Positions 26,137-34,525 of a stretch of DNA of 64,000 nucleotides are shown here, one piece after another. The position numbers and the translations under genes are program-made. This DNA comes from AWTP1-13 sp963827545. GTDB lineage: Bacteria; Pseudomonadota; Alphaproteobacteria; Rhizobiales; Hyphomicrobiaceae. The stretch lies in NCBI GenBank assembly GCA_963827545.1, contig CAWHBI010000032.1, positions 1 to 64,000 on the forward strand, in the 5' to 3' direction. The notes below the pieces were generated by a model. The model had not been told where the DNA came from. It made no database searches and saw nothing but the letters and a program-made list of their open reading frames with translations. The first letter of the stretch is position 1; each line of letters begins with the position of its first letter.

Positions 26137-26204
26137 TGACCCAACACAATCGGACGGAGCACTTCGTGGCGTGTTGGGTCTGCGCTCCGCTTGACCCAAC
26201 CTAC
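26137..26204. repeat. GTAGGTTGGGT-family repeat (copy 2)
   Basis: The element reads GACCCAACACAATCGG, then GTGTTGGGTCTGCGCTCCGC and ends TTGACCCAACCTAC. It holds an inner inverted pair (ACCCAACAC/GTGTTGGGT) and the outer ACCCAACCTAC arm. It ends three bases before the rimM stop, so it may also act in 3' end formation. Confidence 0.65.
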
Positions 26205-26207
26205 GTG

Positions 26208-26738
26208 CTACAATTCATCTGTTTCCGGCAGCACCACGACGACCCGGCGGGCGGCGATGTCCACCTCGGGCACGGCATCGTCGGTGAAGGGCACCAGCTC
26301 GGTCTTGCTCGCGCCCGCCAGACGAATCTCCAGCAGATCGCCGGCGCCGTAGTTCTGCACGGAGACAATTTCGCCGATCGGCTTCCCGTCGTGGTCGACC
26401 GCAGTCAGCCCGATCAGATCGGCATGGTAGAACTCCCCTTCTGCAGCCGCGGGCAGGCGATCGCGATCGATGTAGAGGTCTACTCCCTTGAGCGCTTCCG
26501 CTCCGTTCCGGTCAGCGACTCCGCGAACCCGCGCGACCACACCCTTTGGGGAACCGCGTGCGGTCTCGATCTTGAATTTTCGTGCACCGCTTTCGTCGCT
26601 GAGCGGCCCATAAGCGCCGATGTTCTCCGGCGGCGTTGTGAATGTTTTGATCAGCACCTCGCCGCGGATGCCATGGGCGCCCGCGATGCGGCCGAGCAGG
26701 ATACGCTTGCCCTTCTCTGTGGCAGCCACGGCGCTCAC
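26208..26738 (-). CDS. rimM: Ribosome maturation factor RimM
   Basis: RimM binds ribosomal protein S19 and helps 30S maturation. The protein is 176 residues, with ILLGRIAGAHGIRGEVLIKT at the start of the RimM domain and the PRC-barrel part GEFYHADLIGLTAVDHDGKP, IGEIVSVQNYGAGDLLEI and VDIAARRVVVVLP. It overlaps rpsP by four bases, the normal pairing in bacteria. trmD and rplS, which often follow, are not in this place; the IS remnant lies downstream instead. Confidence 0.95.
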   Translation of the reverse strand: MSAVAATEKGKRILLGRIAGAHGIRGEVLIKTFTTPPENIGAYGPLSDESGARKFKIETARGSPKGVVARVRGVADRNGAEALKGVDLYIDRDRLPAAAEGEFYHADLIGLTAVDHDGKPIGEIVSVQNYGAGDLLEIRLAGASKTELVPFTDDAVPEVDIAARRVVVVLPETDEL

Positions 26739-27097
26739 GCGGCCGGCTTGGCCTCGCCGCCTTCAGCGGCCGCGGCGGCCGCCGCCTCGCGCTCCTGGCG
26801 CTTCTTTCTCGGTTTGGCCTTCTGCGGGTTGTTGGGCGCCGTGCGCTTGGCGAGCCCGGCGGCATCGAGGAAGCGCATCACGCGGTCCGTCGGTTGTGCC
26901 CCGACAGAGAGCCAGTGCTTGGCGCGCTCGACATCGAGCTTCACGCGATCGGCGTTGTCCTTTGGCAGCAGCGGATTGTGCGTGCCGATCTGCTCGATGT
27001 AGCGCCCGTCGCGCGGCGAGGTCGATTCGGCGACGACGATGTAGTAGTAGGGGCGCTTCTTGGTGCCCCCGCGCGAGAGGCGGATCTTCACTGACAT
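26735..27097 (-). CDS. rpsP: 30S ribosomal protein S16
   Basis: The protein starts MSVKIRLSRGGTKKRPYYYI, continues RDGRYIEQIGTHNPLLPKDN and has the helix RAKHWLSVGAQPTDRVMRFL. The core is followed by an Ala/Lys/Glu-rich tail, common in alphaproteobacterial S16, giving 120 residues. It lies between ffh (upstream, 111-base gap) and rimM (overlap). Confidence 0.97.
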   Translation of the reverse strand: MSVKIRLSRGGTKKRPYYYIVVAESTSPRDGRYIEQIGTHNPLLPKDNADRVKLDVERAKHWLSVGAQPTDRVMRFLDAAGLAKRTAPNNPQKAKPRKKRQEREAAAAAAAEGGEAKPAA

Positions 27098-27208
27098 GTC
27101 TTCGATTCCTTTCTCGTAAGTAGGGATCAGGTTTCAGGGGTCAGGTTTCAGATGTGAGGGATCAGGAGCTATGGATGTTCCCTGATCCCTAGTCCCTGGC
27201 CCCTGGCA

Positions 27209-28759
27209 TCATTTCTTCTTCCCCGGTAGCCCAGGCAGCCCGGGAAACTTTGGAACCCGGCCACCGAGACCTGGCAGCACCGGCAGCTTCGGCATCGGGC
27301 CGCCCAGTCCTGGCAGCCCCTTCGGCAGCTGTTCCTTGAGCTCCTTGGGCAGGCTCTCCAGCGCCTTCGGATCAAGCCGGCCGAGCTCCGCCTGCATGCG
27401 CTCCATCTCGGCCTGGCTCGGCGCGCCTCCGCCGCCCATCATGCGCTGCATGAGCCCGCCGCGCTTGCCCATGGTCTTCATCATGTCGGCCATCTGCCGA
27501 TGCATCTTGATGAGCTTGTTCACGTCCTCCGGCTTGGTGCCCGAGCCCGCCGCTATGCGCCGCTTGCGCTTGCCGTCGAGGATCTTGGGGTTGCGCCGCT
27601 CCTTGGGCGTCATCGAGGAGATGATGGCGCGCTGACGTTTGAGGATCTTGTCGTCGAGGTTGGCGGCGTCGAGCTGCTTCTTGACCTTGCCGACGCCGGG
27701 CAGCAGGCCCAGCATGCCCGACATGCCGCCGATCTTCTCCATCTGCTTGAGCTGATCTGAGAGGTCCTCCAGGTCGAAGGCGCCCTTGCGCAGCTTCTCG
27801 GCGATGGCCTGGGCCTTCTCAACGTCGATGGTCTGCGCCGCCTTCTCGACCAGGCTCACGACATCGCCCATGCCGAGGATGCGGCCGGCGATGCGCTGCG
27901 GATGGAAGTCCTCCAGCGCATCCCACTTCTCGCCCGTACCGATCAGCTTGATCGGCTTGCCTGTGACCGCGCGCATCGAGAGCGCCGCGCCCCCGCGCCC
28001 GTCGCCGTCGACGCGCGTGAGCACGATGCCGGAGATGCCCACGCGCTCGTTGAAGTTCTTGGCCAGCTTGACGGCGTCCTGGCCAGTGAGGCTGTCGGCG
28101 ACGAGCAGAGTCTCGTGCGGACGCGCCATGTCGCGCACTTCCGCCGACTCGCGCATGAGGTCCTCGTCGATGTGGATGCGGCCGGCCGTGTCGAGCAGCA
28201 CCACGTCATAGCCGCCGAGCCGGGCGGCATCGAGCGCACGCCTGGTGATCTGCTGCGGCGTCTGCCCGGCAACGATGGGCAGCGTGTCCACGCTGGTCTG
28301 CTCGCCCAGCACCCTGAGCTGCTCTTGTGCCGCGGGTCTGCGCGTGTCGAGCGAGGCCATCAGCACTTTCTTCTTGTCGCGGTTGGTGAGCCGGTGCGCG
28401 ATCTTGGCGGCGGTTGTCGTCTTGCCGGAGCCCTGCAGCCCGACCAGCATGATGGCGACCGGCGGCTGCGCGGCGAGGTCGATCGGCTCGGCATCCGAGC
28501 CCAGCATGGCGACCAGCTCGTCGTGCACGATCTTGACCACCATCTGGCCCGGCGTGATCGACTTGATCACGTCATGGCCGATTGCCTTGGCCTTCACCTT
28601 CTCGATGAAGTCGCGCACCACCTCGAGCGCCACGTCCGCCTCCAGCAGCGCACGGCGCACCTCGCGCATGGCCTCGGCCACGTCGCTGTCGGTGAGCGAC
28701 CCGCGCCGGGTCAGCTTGTCGAGGACGCCTGAGAGGCGATCGGACAGGGACTGGAACAT
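27209..28759 (-). CDS. ffh: Signal recognition particle protein Ffh
   Basis: Ffh is the SRP GTPase that binds 4.5S RNA and signal sequences and docks with FtsY at the membrane. The G domain has MLVGLQGSGKTTTAAKIAHR, DTRRPAAQEQL, LLDTAGRIHID and GTGEKWDALEDFHPQRIAGR. The methionine-rich M domain runs from about residue 330 (GLLPGVGKVKKQL, HRQMADMMKTMGKRGGLMQR). The last 40 residues are a Pro/Gly/Leu-rich repeat ending PGLPGLPGKKK, longer than in E. coli but seen in relatives. The protein is 516 residues. Confidence 0.96.
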   Translation of the reverse strand: MFQSLSDRLSGVLDKLTRRGSLTDSDVAEAMREVRRALLEADVALEVVRDFIEKVKAKAIGHDVIKSITPGQMVVKIVHDELVAMLGSDAEPIDLAAQPPVAIMLVGLQGSGKTTTAAKIAHRLTNRDKKKVLMASLDTRRPAAQEQLRVLGEQTSVDTLPIVAGQTPQQITRRALDAARLGGYDVVLLDTAGRIHIDEDLMRESAEVRDMARPHETLLVADSLTGQDAVKLAKNFNERVGISGIVLTRVDGDGRGGAALSMRAVTGKPIKLIGTGEKWDALEDFHPQRIAGRILGMGDVVSLVEKAAQTIDVEKAQAIAEKLRKGAFDLEDLSDQLKQMEKIGGMSGMLGLLPGVGKVKKQLDAANLDDKILKRQRAIISSMTPKERRNPKILDGKRKRRIAAGSGTKPEDVNKLIKMHRQMADMMKTMGKRGGLMQRMMGGGGAPSQAEMERMQAELGRLDPKALESLPKELKEQLPKGLPGLGGPMPKLPVLPGLGGRVPKFPGLPGLPGKKK

Positions 28760-29062
28760 CGAACCCTTTCACACCATGCGGCAATGGCCAAGCGCGCCCG
28801 CTGGCGCTACGCGCTGGCGGGCGTTGACCCCCCTGCCTCCCGATCCTGCCCCGCAAAGCGGGCCGGATCATGTGCCGGGCGGCGGCTCGTTTCCACGGGC
28901 CGTCTGGATGGCGCGCACCATCGTGGAACAGGGGGGTTCTGTCAATGCGGGCCTGCGCCCGAAGCGGTCAACCTCTTTTCCTCGCCCTGATCCGGGCCAT
29001 CCCGCCCTGCGATCGCGATCTCGCGTCCCCGCGGGCGGGCGCGGGCGACGCAAGCGGCGTGC
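28760..29062. other. Gap between ffh and vapC
   Basis: No gene is supported. CCCCCCTG at 28828-28835 and CAGGGGGG at 28929-28936 form a short inverted pair around about 90 bases. The ffh promoter should lie here, but no clear boxes were found. Confidence 0.4.
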
Positions 29063-29470
29063 CTATCGTCGGCGCAGCCAGTTCTCGAGCGAGAGGTTTC
29101 GGATTCGGCGAAATTCCTGCTCATTGTCGGTGACGAGCGTGCAGACCAGAGTGACCGCTTGAGCAGCAATCAGCAGGTCGTTGGCGCCCATCGGGCGGCC
29201 TGCCCGCTCGAGAACGGTGCGAATCGCAGCATACGTTGCGTCGGCAGGCGCCGAAAAAGGCAGAACCTCCATGGTGTCCAGAACCGCTTCAATCCGGTTC
29301 AGGAGGCGTTGGGAACCCTTCTTCTCGGCCCCGAACCTCAGCTCGGCCGCGACAATGATGCTCGTGCACACGTTGCCCTCTCCAACCCTGCGAATACGCT
29401 GGGCCACAATGCCGAGGGGGTTGCGAACGAGATCAGAGAGGATGTTGGTGTCCAGGAGGCGGCGCGTCAC
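29063..29470 (-). CDS. vapC: VapC-type PIN-domain ribonuclease toxin
   Basis: The 135-residue PIN domain starts MTRRLLDTNILSDLVRNPLG, with the first metal-binding Asp in LLDTN, a Glu in VAAELRFGAEKKGS, the Asp in MGANDLLIAAQA and the last Asp in LVTDNEQEFRRI. All four acidic positions are kept, so the nuclease should be active. VapC toxins cut tRNA or rRNA. The ATG overlaps the vapB stop by four bases. Confidence 0.92.
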   Translation of the reverse strand: MTRRLLDTNILSDLVRNPLGIVAQRIRRVGEGNVCTSIIVAAELRFGAEKKGSQRLLNRIEAVLDTMEVLPFSAPADATYAAIRTVLERAGRPMGANDLLIAAQAVTLVCTLVTDNEQEFRRIRNLSLENWLRRR

Positions 29471-29697
29471 AGATCGACGGGCTCCGGCGGCCTGTCCTCG
29501 ATCGGTGGGAACTCCTCATCGATCGGTTCAAGCGTCGCCAGCAAGGCAAGAAGCGATTTCTTCGGCACGGGCTCTATGATCAGCCGCTCGCCCTCCTTGC
29601 GCATGACGGCCTCCTCGCCCGGCAACTCGAATTCCCGGGGAATGCGAACGGCCTGATTGCGCCCGTTCTTGAACAGCCTGACGCGTCGTTCCGACAT
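29467..29697 (-). CDS. vapB: VapB-type antitoxin, AbrB/SpoVT fold
   Basis: The 76-residue antitoxin starts MSERRVRLFKNGRNQAVRIP, the swapped-hairpin AbrB fold, followed by REFELPGEEAVMRKEGERLI and an acidic, Pro-rich tail that would wrap the toxin. The ATG at 29697 is the only start that gives a normal family N-terminus. It would repress the operon by binding the palindrome just upstream. Confidence 0.88.
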   Translation of the reverse strand: MSERRVRLFKNGRNQAVRIPREFELPGEEAVMRKEGERLIIEPVPKKSLLALLATLEPIDEEFPPIEDRPPEPVDL

Positions 29698-29712
29698 TGC
29701 TGTGGACTCCCA

Positions 29713-29736
29713 TGGCATATGCCGCAGCATATGCCA
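29713..29736 (-). promoter_or_regulatory. Palindromic operator of vapBC
   Basis: TGGCATATGC-CGCA-GCATATGCCA: two GCATATGC half sites, each itself a palindrome, arranged as an inverted repeat 16 bases upstream of the vapB start. AbrB-type antitoxins bind such AT-centred palindromes. Confidence 0.65.
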
Positions 29737-29818
29737 AGTGCCTGGAGAAGTCCAGCCCGACACCTCTAGGGCAGAGATCTGATTGGCGCAGCCGTACGCT
29801 ACCCGCAATCCGGCAGAC

Positions 29819-30982
29819 CTACTCGCCGGGTACCACGCGCAGCACCCGCCCCTGCGGGTGATCCGTCAGCAGCCACAATGCCCCGTCAGGGCCGGCGCGT
29901 ACGTCGCGGATGCGCTCTCCAAGGTCGGCGAGCAGCTTCTCCTCCCCGACCACCTTTTCACCATCCAGCACCAGCCGGTGCAGCGCCCGTCCGGCCAGCG
30001 CTCCAACGAACAGGTTGCCTTTCCATTCCGAGATCAGATCGCCGGTGTAGAACGCCATGCCGGAGGGCGCGATCGAGGGGTCCCAGTAGTAGATCGGCTG
30101 CTCCATGCCGCGCTTGGCCGTGCCTTCGCCGATCTTGAGATAGGAGTAGTCGCGCCCATAGGTGATCACCGGCCAGCCGTAGTTCTTGCCCGCTTGCGGA
30201 ATGTTCACTTCGTCGCCGCCGCGGGCGCCGTGCTCCACGGTCCACAGCTTGCCCGTTGCGGGATGGATGGCCGCCGACTGTGGATTGCGGTGCCCATAGC
30301 TCCAGATTTCGGGCAGCGCGCCGGCCTTGCCCACGAACGGGTTGTCGGGCGGCACCGAGCCGTCCGGGCGGATGCGTACCACTTTGCCGAAATGGGTGGA
30401 GAGGTCCTGCGCGCGGTCGCGGCTGTGGGAGCGCTCGCCCAAGGTGACGAACAGGTTGCCGTCGCGGGCGAACGCGAGGCGCGAGCCGAAGTGCATGCCG
30501 CCCGTCGAGGCGGGCTCCTGGCGGAAGATCACCTTGAGATCGTCGAGGCGTCCGCCATCAGGCTCGAGCACGAGCTTGGCGCGCGCCACGCTGGCGCCGT
30601 TGTTGCCGCCTTCACGCGGCTCCGAATAGGAGAAGTAGATCAGGCGCGAAGATGCAAAGTCGGGGCCGAGCGTCACATCGAGCAGCCCGCCTTGTCCCGA
30701 GGCCAGCACGGCGGGCACCCCCTTCAGCGGCGCGGACAGCCGGCCATCCTTGCCAACCACGCGCATGCGCCCTGGCCGCTCGGTCACGAGCAGGCGGCCG
30801 TCGGGCAGAAAAGCCATGCCCCAGGGGTTTGTCAGCCCCTTGGCGAAGGTCTCGGCCTTGATCGCTACCTTAGTCTTCTGTGCAGGGGCGTTGGTTATTT
30901 CTGCCGTGGCCGGCGCCAGCGGCCCGCTGAGCAGGGCCACGGCGATCAGGACAGCGACGACTAGGACAGCGACAATGCGCAT
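29819..30982 (-). CDS. PQQ-dependent soluble aldose sugar dehydrogenase family protein
   Basis: The 387-residue periplasmic beta-propeller starts with the signal peptide MRIVAVLVVAVLIAVALLSG. The family marks are FAKGLTNPWGMAFLPDGRLL, GQGGLLDVTLGPDF, YGHRNPQSAAIHPATGKLW and VEHGARGGDEVNIPQAGKNY followed by GWPVITYG, which are found in the Ylii-type PQQ enzymes. The catalytic His region (NGASVARAKL preceded by YFSYS) is compatible. It would oxidise sugars with PQQ as cofactor; the substrate is unknown. The ATG at 30982 gives a good signal peptide; a longer frame is ignored. It is divergent from dapF. Confidence 0.87.
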   Translation of the reverse strand: MRIVAVLVVAVLIAVALLSGPLAPATAEITNAPAQKTKVAIKAETFAKGLTNPWGMAFLPDGRLLVTERPGRMRVVGKDGRLSAPLKGVPAVLASGQGGLLDVTLGPDFASSRLIYFSYSEPREGGNNGASVARAKLVLEPDGGRLDDLKVIFRQEPASTGGMHFGSRLAFARDGNLFVTLGERSHSRDRAQDLSTHFGKVVRIRPDGSVPPDNPFVGKAGALPEIWSYGHRNPQSAAIHPATGKLWTVEHGARGGDEVNIPQAGKNYGWPVITYGRDYSYLKIGEGTAKRGMEQPIYYWDPSIAPSGMAFYTGDLISEWKGNLFVGALAGRALHRLVLDGEKVVGEEKLLADLGERIRDVRAGPDGALWLLTDHPQGRVLRVVPGE

Positions 30983-31131
30983 GCACGAACTCCACTGTGC
31001 CTCGTTCTGGGCGGGCAATATGTCGTGGTCATGGGCGTACAACGCTTCAAGCCCGGCTTTGGCTCATATTTCCGCGATGACGCACCGCGGGCGTGATTGT
31101 GCTCGGGCGGCTGCTCGCCATATAAGGGGCC

Positions 31132-31983
31132 ATGCCAGCTGCCCTTCCTTTCCGCAAGATGAACGGCCTCGGCAACGAGATCGTGGTGGTCGACCTGCGC
31201 GGGCGCAAGGGCGCCATCAGCCCGGCCGTTGCGCGTGCCGTCGCGGGGCGGCCCCAGTCGCGATTCGACCAGATGATGGTGCTGCACGATCCTCGCTCCG
31301 CCGGCACCGAAGCCTACATACGCATCTGGAATGCCGACGGATCGGAGGCGGAGGCGTGCGGCAACGGCATGCGCTGCGTGGGCTGGGTCGTTGCGGGTGA
31401 GACCGGCCACAAGGCGCTGAAGTTCGAGACCAAAGCCGGCGTGCTCGACGTCAACGTGACCGACATGGGCCGCATCGCGGTCGACATGGGATCGCCGAGG
31501 TTCGGGTGGAAGGACATCCCGCTGGCCGAGCCGTTTCACGACACCAGGGCCATCGAGCTGCAGATCGGCCCGATCGACAAGCCGATCCTGCATTCGCCCT
31601 CCGTCGTCAACGTCGGCAATCCGCACGCTGTGTTCTGGGTCGACGACGTGAGCGCCTATGATCTCGGCCGCATCGGACCCATGCTCGAGAACCACCCGAT
31701 CTTTCCCGAGCGGGCCAACATCTCGCTGGCGCACGTCACCTCGCCGAGCGCGATCACGCTGCGCACCTGGGAGCGCGGTGCCGGCCTCACCAAGGCCTGC
31801 GGGAGCGCGGCATGCGCTGCTGCGGTGTGCGCGGCGCGCAAGGGGATGACGGGTCGGCAGGTGACGGTGACGCTGCCGGGCGGGCCGCTTCTGATCGAGT
31901 GGCGCGCCGACGACCGCATCTTCATGACCGGGCCCGTCGAGCTCGAGCACGAGGGCGTGCTCGATGCGCTCGAGGCGGTGTGA
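31132..31983 (+). CDS. dapF: Diaminopimelate epimerase
   Basis: DapF converts LL- to meso-diaminopimelate for lysine and peptidoglycan. The protein is 283 residues. FRKMNGLGNEIVVVDLRGRK opens the first domain. The two catalytic cysteines are in EACGNGMRCVGW (about residue 79) and TKACGSAACAAAV (about residue 225), with VVNVGNPHAVFWV between. Its stop TGA overlaps a GTG that begins the mtaB frame. This is the usual dapF-mtaB-ftsY order. Confidence 0.96.
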   Translation: MPAALPFRKMNGLGNEIVVVDLRGRKGAISPAVARAVAGRPQSRFDQMMVLHDPRSAGTEAYIRIWNADGSEAEACGNGMRCVGWVVAGETGHKALKFETKAGVLDVNVTDMGRIAVDMGSPRFGWKDIPLAEPFHDTRAIELQIGPIDKPILHSPSVVNVGNPHAVFWVDDVSAYDLGRIGPMLENHPIFPERANISLAHVTSPSAITLRTWERGAGLTKACGSAACAAAVCAARKGMTGRQVTVTLPGGPLLIEWRADDRIFMTGPVELEHEGVLDALEAV

Positions 31984-33407
31984 GCCCTGTGCCGAGCGAT
32001 CCACGAGCGCGCCATGCCCCCTCTCCCCGCTTGCGGGGAGAGGGTCGGGGTGAGGGGCCGCGCCAAGCGCCGACCGAGTTTGGGGCCGCCCCTCACCCTA
32101 ACCCTCTCCCCACGGAAGAGTGGGGAGAGGGGACACGCGCCTCCGTCCGGCTCGTCACGCTCGGCTGTAGGCTCAACGCTTACGAGTCCGAAGTCATGCG
32201 TGGCCATGCCGCGGCGGCGGGGCTCGATGACGCCGTCATCGTCAACACCTGCGCCGTAACCTCCGAAGCCGTGCGCCAGGCGATGCAGACGATCCGCAGG
32301 CTCCGGCGCGAGGACCCAGGCGCGCGCATCATCGTCACCGGCTGCGCCGCGCAGATCGAGCCCGATCGCTTCTCCGCCATGTCCGAGGTCGACGCGGTGA
32401 TCGGCAACGCCGAGAAGATGCGGCCCGAGACCTTCCACGGCCTGAGCTTTGCCGACAGCCCCCGCGTGCTGGTCAACGACATCATGTCGGTGCGCGAGAC
32501 GGCGCACGCCATGATTGACGGCTTCGGCTCGCGGGCCCGCGCCTACGTGCAGGTGCAGAACGGGTGCGATCACCGCTGCACGTTCTGCATTATCCCCTTC
32601 GGCCGCGGGCCGTCACGTTCGGTGCCGGCCGGCGAGGTCGTGGCGCAGGTGCGCCGGCTCGTCGAGGCGGGGTATCCGGAGATCGTGCTGACCGGTGTCG
32701 ATATCACGGCCTACGGCGCCGACTTGCCGGGCGCCATGACGCTGGGCGCTCTGGTGCGCCACATCCTGCGGCAGGTGCCCGAGCTCAAGCGTCTTAGACT
32801 TTCGTCGATCGACCAGGTCGAGGTGGATGCGCAACTGATGGACGCCATCGCCCAGGAGCCGCGCCTGATGCCGCACCTGCATCTGTCGCTGCAGTCGGGT
32901 GACGATATGATCCTCAAGCGCATGAAGCGCCGCCACTGTCGCACCGATGCCATCCGATTCTGCAATGAGGTTCGACGCTTGCGGCCCGACATGGCCTTCG
33001 GCGCCGATCTGATTGCCGGCTTTCCCACCGAGACGGATGCGATGCTCGCCAACTCACTGCGGCTCATCGACGATTGTGGCTTGACGTTCCTGCACGTCTT
33101 CCCATTTTCCAGCCGCAGCGGCACGCCGGCCGCCCGCATGCCCCAGATTGCCGGCTCGGTCGTCAGGGAGAGGGCCCTGCGGCTCCGCAACAAGGGGCAA
33201 GCAGCGCTAGGCGAGTACCTCGGCGCCCAGCTTGGCCGGGACGTGGAAGTGATGATGGAGCGGGACGGCTTGGGGCGCACCCCGGGCTTTGCCGAGATAG
33301 AGCTCGATGTCGACGCAGACCCTGGCGAGGTCCTGATGGCCCGCGTCACTCGGTCCGACGGTGCGCGCTTGCGGGGTGAGTGCGTGACACCCAAGTGTGC
33401 GCCGTGA
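31980..33407 (+). CDS. mtaB: tRNA t6A37 methylthiotransferase MtaB with repeat-derived N-terminal extension
   Basis: MtaB adds a methylthio group to t6A at position 37 of tRNA. The cysteines for the auxiliary cluster are in VTLGCRLNAYESEVMRG, IVNTCAVTSEAVRQ and IVTGCAAQ; the radical-SAM motif is in CDHRCTFCIIPFGRGPSRSV. The C-terminal TRAM part is present. The family starts just before VTLGC, but here the conserved text begins at about residue 57. The 50 residues before it are the translation of a palindromic repeat (32016-32132), and no ATG or GTG occurs after the repeat. GTG at 31980 overlaps the dapF stop and is the likely ancestral start; GTG 31989 or TTG 32031 are alternatives. Confidence 0.88.
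   Translation: MSPVPSDPRARHAPSPRLRGEGRGEGPRQAPTEFGAAPHPNPLPTEEWGEGTRASVRLVTLGCRLNAYESEVMRGHAAAAGLDDAVIVNTCAVTSEAVRQAMQTIRRLRREDPGARIIVTGCAAQIEPDRFSAMSEVDAVIGNAEKMRPETFHGLSFADSPRVLVNDIMSVRETAHAMIDGFGSRARAYVQVQNGCDHRCTFCIIPFGRGPSRSVPAGEVVAQVRRLVEAGYPEIVLTGVDITAYGADLPGAMTLGALVRHILRQVPELKRLRLSSIDQVEVDAQLMDAIAQEPRLMPHLHLSLQSGDDMILKRMKRRHCRTDAIRFCNEVRRLRPDMAFGADLIAGFPTETDAMLANSLRLIDDCGLTFLHVFPFSSRSGTPAARMPQIAGSVVRERALRLRNKGQAALGEYLGAQLGRDVEVMMERDGLGRTPGFAEIELDVDADPGEVLMARVTRSDGARLRGECVTPKCAP
32016..32132. repeat. Palindromic repeat (CCCTCTCCCC family), gene-less copy, inside mtaB
   Basis: The order is hairpin CCCTCTCCCCGC-TT-GCGGGGAGAGGG (32019-32044), then TCGGGGTGAGGGGC, a 28-base middle, GCCCCTCACCCTAACC, then a second hairpin CCCTCTCCCC / GGGGAGAGGGG and GACACGCG. 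The same order, with a DUF559 gene in place of the middle, is found at 43206-43762. Its length keeps the mtaB frame open. Confidence 0.8.
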
Positions 33408-34468
33408 GCGACAAACCTGCGAAGCGAGCCGCCCTGTTCGGAGCGTTCCGCCGTGCCGCGACGCCCGCCGGCCATGAGAGCGGCGAGAACGTCGGCCCTG
33501 CAACCGAACAGACTGCTGTCGCCGCGCTGGAGACGGCAGAGCAGCCCCCCAAGAAGCACGGTTGGTTCCAGCGCCTCAAGGCGGGCCTCGCAAAGACTTC
33601 GGCAAGGCTGTCGCAGGACATTGCCGGCATCTTTACGAAGCGGAAGCTCGATGCGGATACACTTCAGGAGCTGGAAGATCTGCTGATCCAGGCAGACCTC
33701 GGGGTCGACACGGCGATGCGCATCACGGCAGCCCTGGCAAAAGGCCGCCACGACAAGGAAATCTCCCCGGAAGAGGTGCGCGCCGTGCTCACAGCCGAGG
33801 TCGAGCGCACACTGGCACCGGTCGCCAAGCCGTTGCGTGTCGAGGGCAATAGTCGCCCGCACGTCATCCTCGTGGTCGGCGTCAACGGCACGGGCAAGAC
33901 CACGACCATCGGCAAGATGGCGCACCGTCTGACGCAAGAAGGCAAATCGGTCATGCTCGCAGCCGGCGACACGTTCCGCGCCGCCGCCATCGACCAGCTC
34001 AAGATCTGGGGCGAGCGCAGCGGCGCCGAGGTCGTGGCGCGGGGTGTTGGTGCCGATTCCGCGGGCCTCGCCTTCGACGCCCTGACCCGCGCACGCGAAA
34101 AAAACTGCGACGTGTTGCTCATAGACACCGCCGGCCGTTTGCAGAACAAGCAGGTGCTGATGGACGAGCTCGAAAAGGTGCTTCGCGTCCTGCGCAAGAT
34201 CGATCCGAGTGCTCCGCACCAGGTACTTCTGGTATTGGATGCAACGACTGGTCAAAACGCGCTCAACCAGGTGGAAGTGTTCAAGGACAAGGCGGGGGTG
34301 ACAGGCCTGGTGATGACCAAGCTCGACGGCACGGCGCGGGGCGGCATTCTGGTCGCAATTTCGGCGAAGTTCGGCCTTCCAGTTCACGCCATCGGCGTTG
34401 GGGAAGGCGTGGAGGACCTGTCGGCGTTCAACTCGAGCGAGTTTGCGCGGGCAATCGCATTGAGCTAA
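33404..34468 (+). CDS. ftsY: Signal recognition particle receptor FtsY
   Basis: FtsY is the membrane-associated SRP receptor GTPase. The N and G domains are intact: ELEDLLIQADLGVDTAMRIT, VVGVNGTGKTTTIGKMAHRL (Walker A), LAAGDTFRAAAIDQLKIW, LLIDTAGRLQNKQVLMDEL and VMTKLDGTARGGILVAISAK. The N-terminal 75 residues are variable and charged, as usual. The GTG at 33404 overlaps the mtaB stop (GTGA); a GTG eight codons earlier is possible. The length is 354 residues. Confidence 0.95.
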   Translation: MSDKPAKRAALFGAFRRAATPAGHESGENVGPATEQTAVAALETAEQPPKKHGWFQRLKAGLAKTSARLSQDIAGIFTKRKLDADTLQELEDLLIQADLGVDTAMRITAALAKGRHDKEISPEEVRAVLTAEVERTLAPVAKPLRVEGNSRPHVILVVGVNGTGKTTTIGKMAHRLTQEGKSVMLAAGDTFRAAAIDQLKIWGERSGAEVVARGVGADSAGLAFDALTRAREKNCDVLLIDTAGRLQNKQVLMDELEKVLRVLRKIDPSAPHQVLLVLDATTGQNALNQVEVFKDKAGVTGLVMTKLDGTARGGILVAISAKFGLPVHAIGVGEGVEDLSAFNSSEFARAIALS

Positions 34469-34525
34469 GGAAAAGGAAAGGGGAGGGGCTGGACCTCTTG
34501 CAAAGAGCCGCCTGAATACAAGAAC

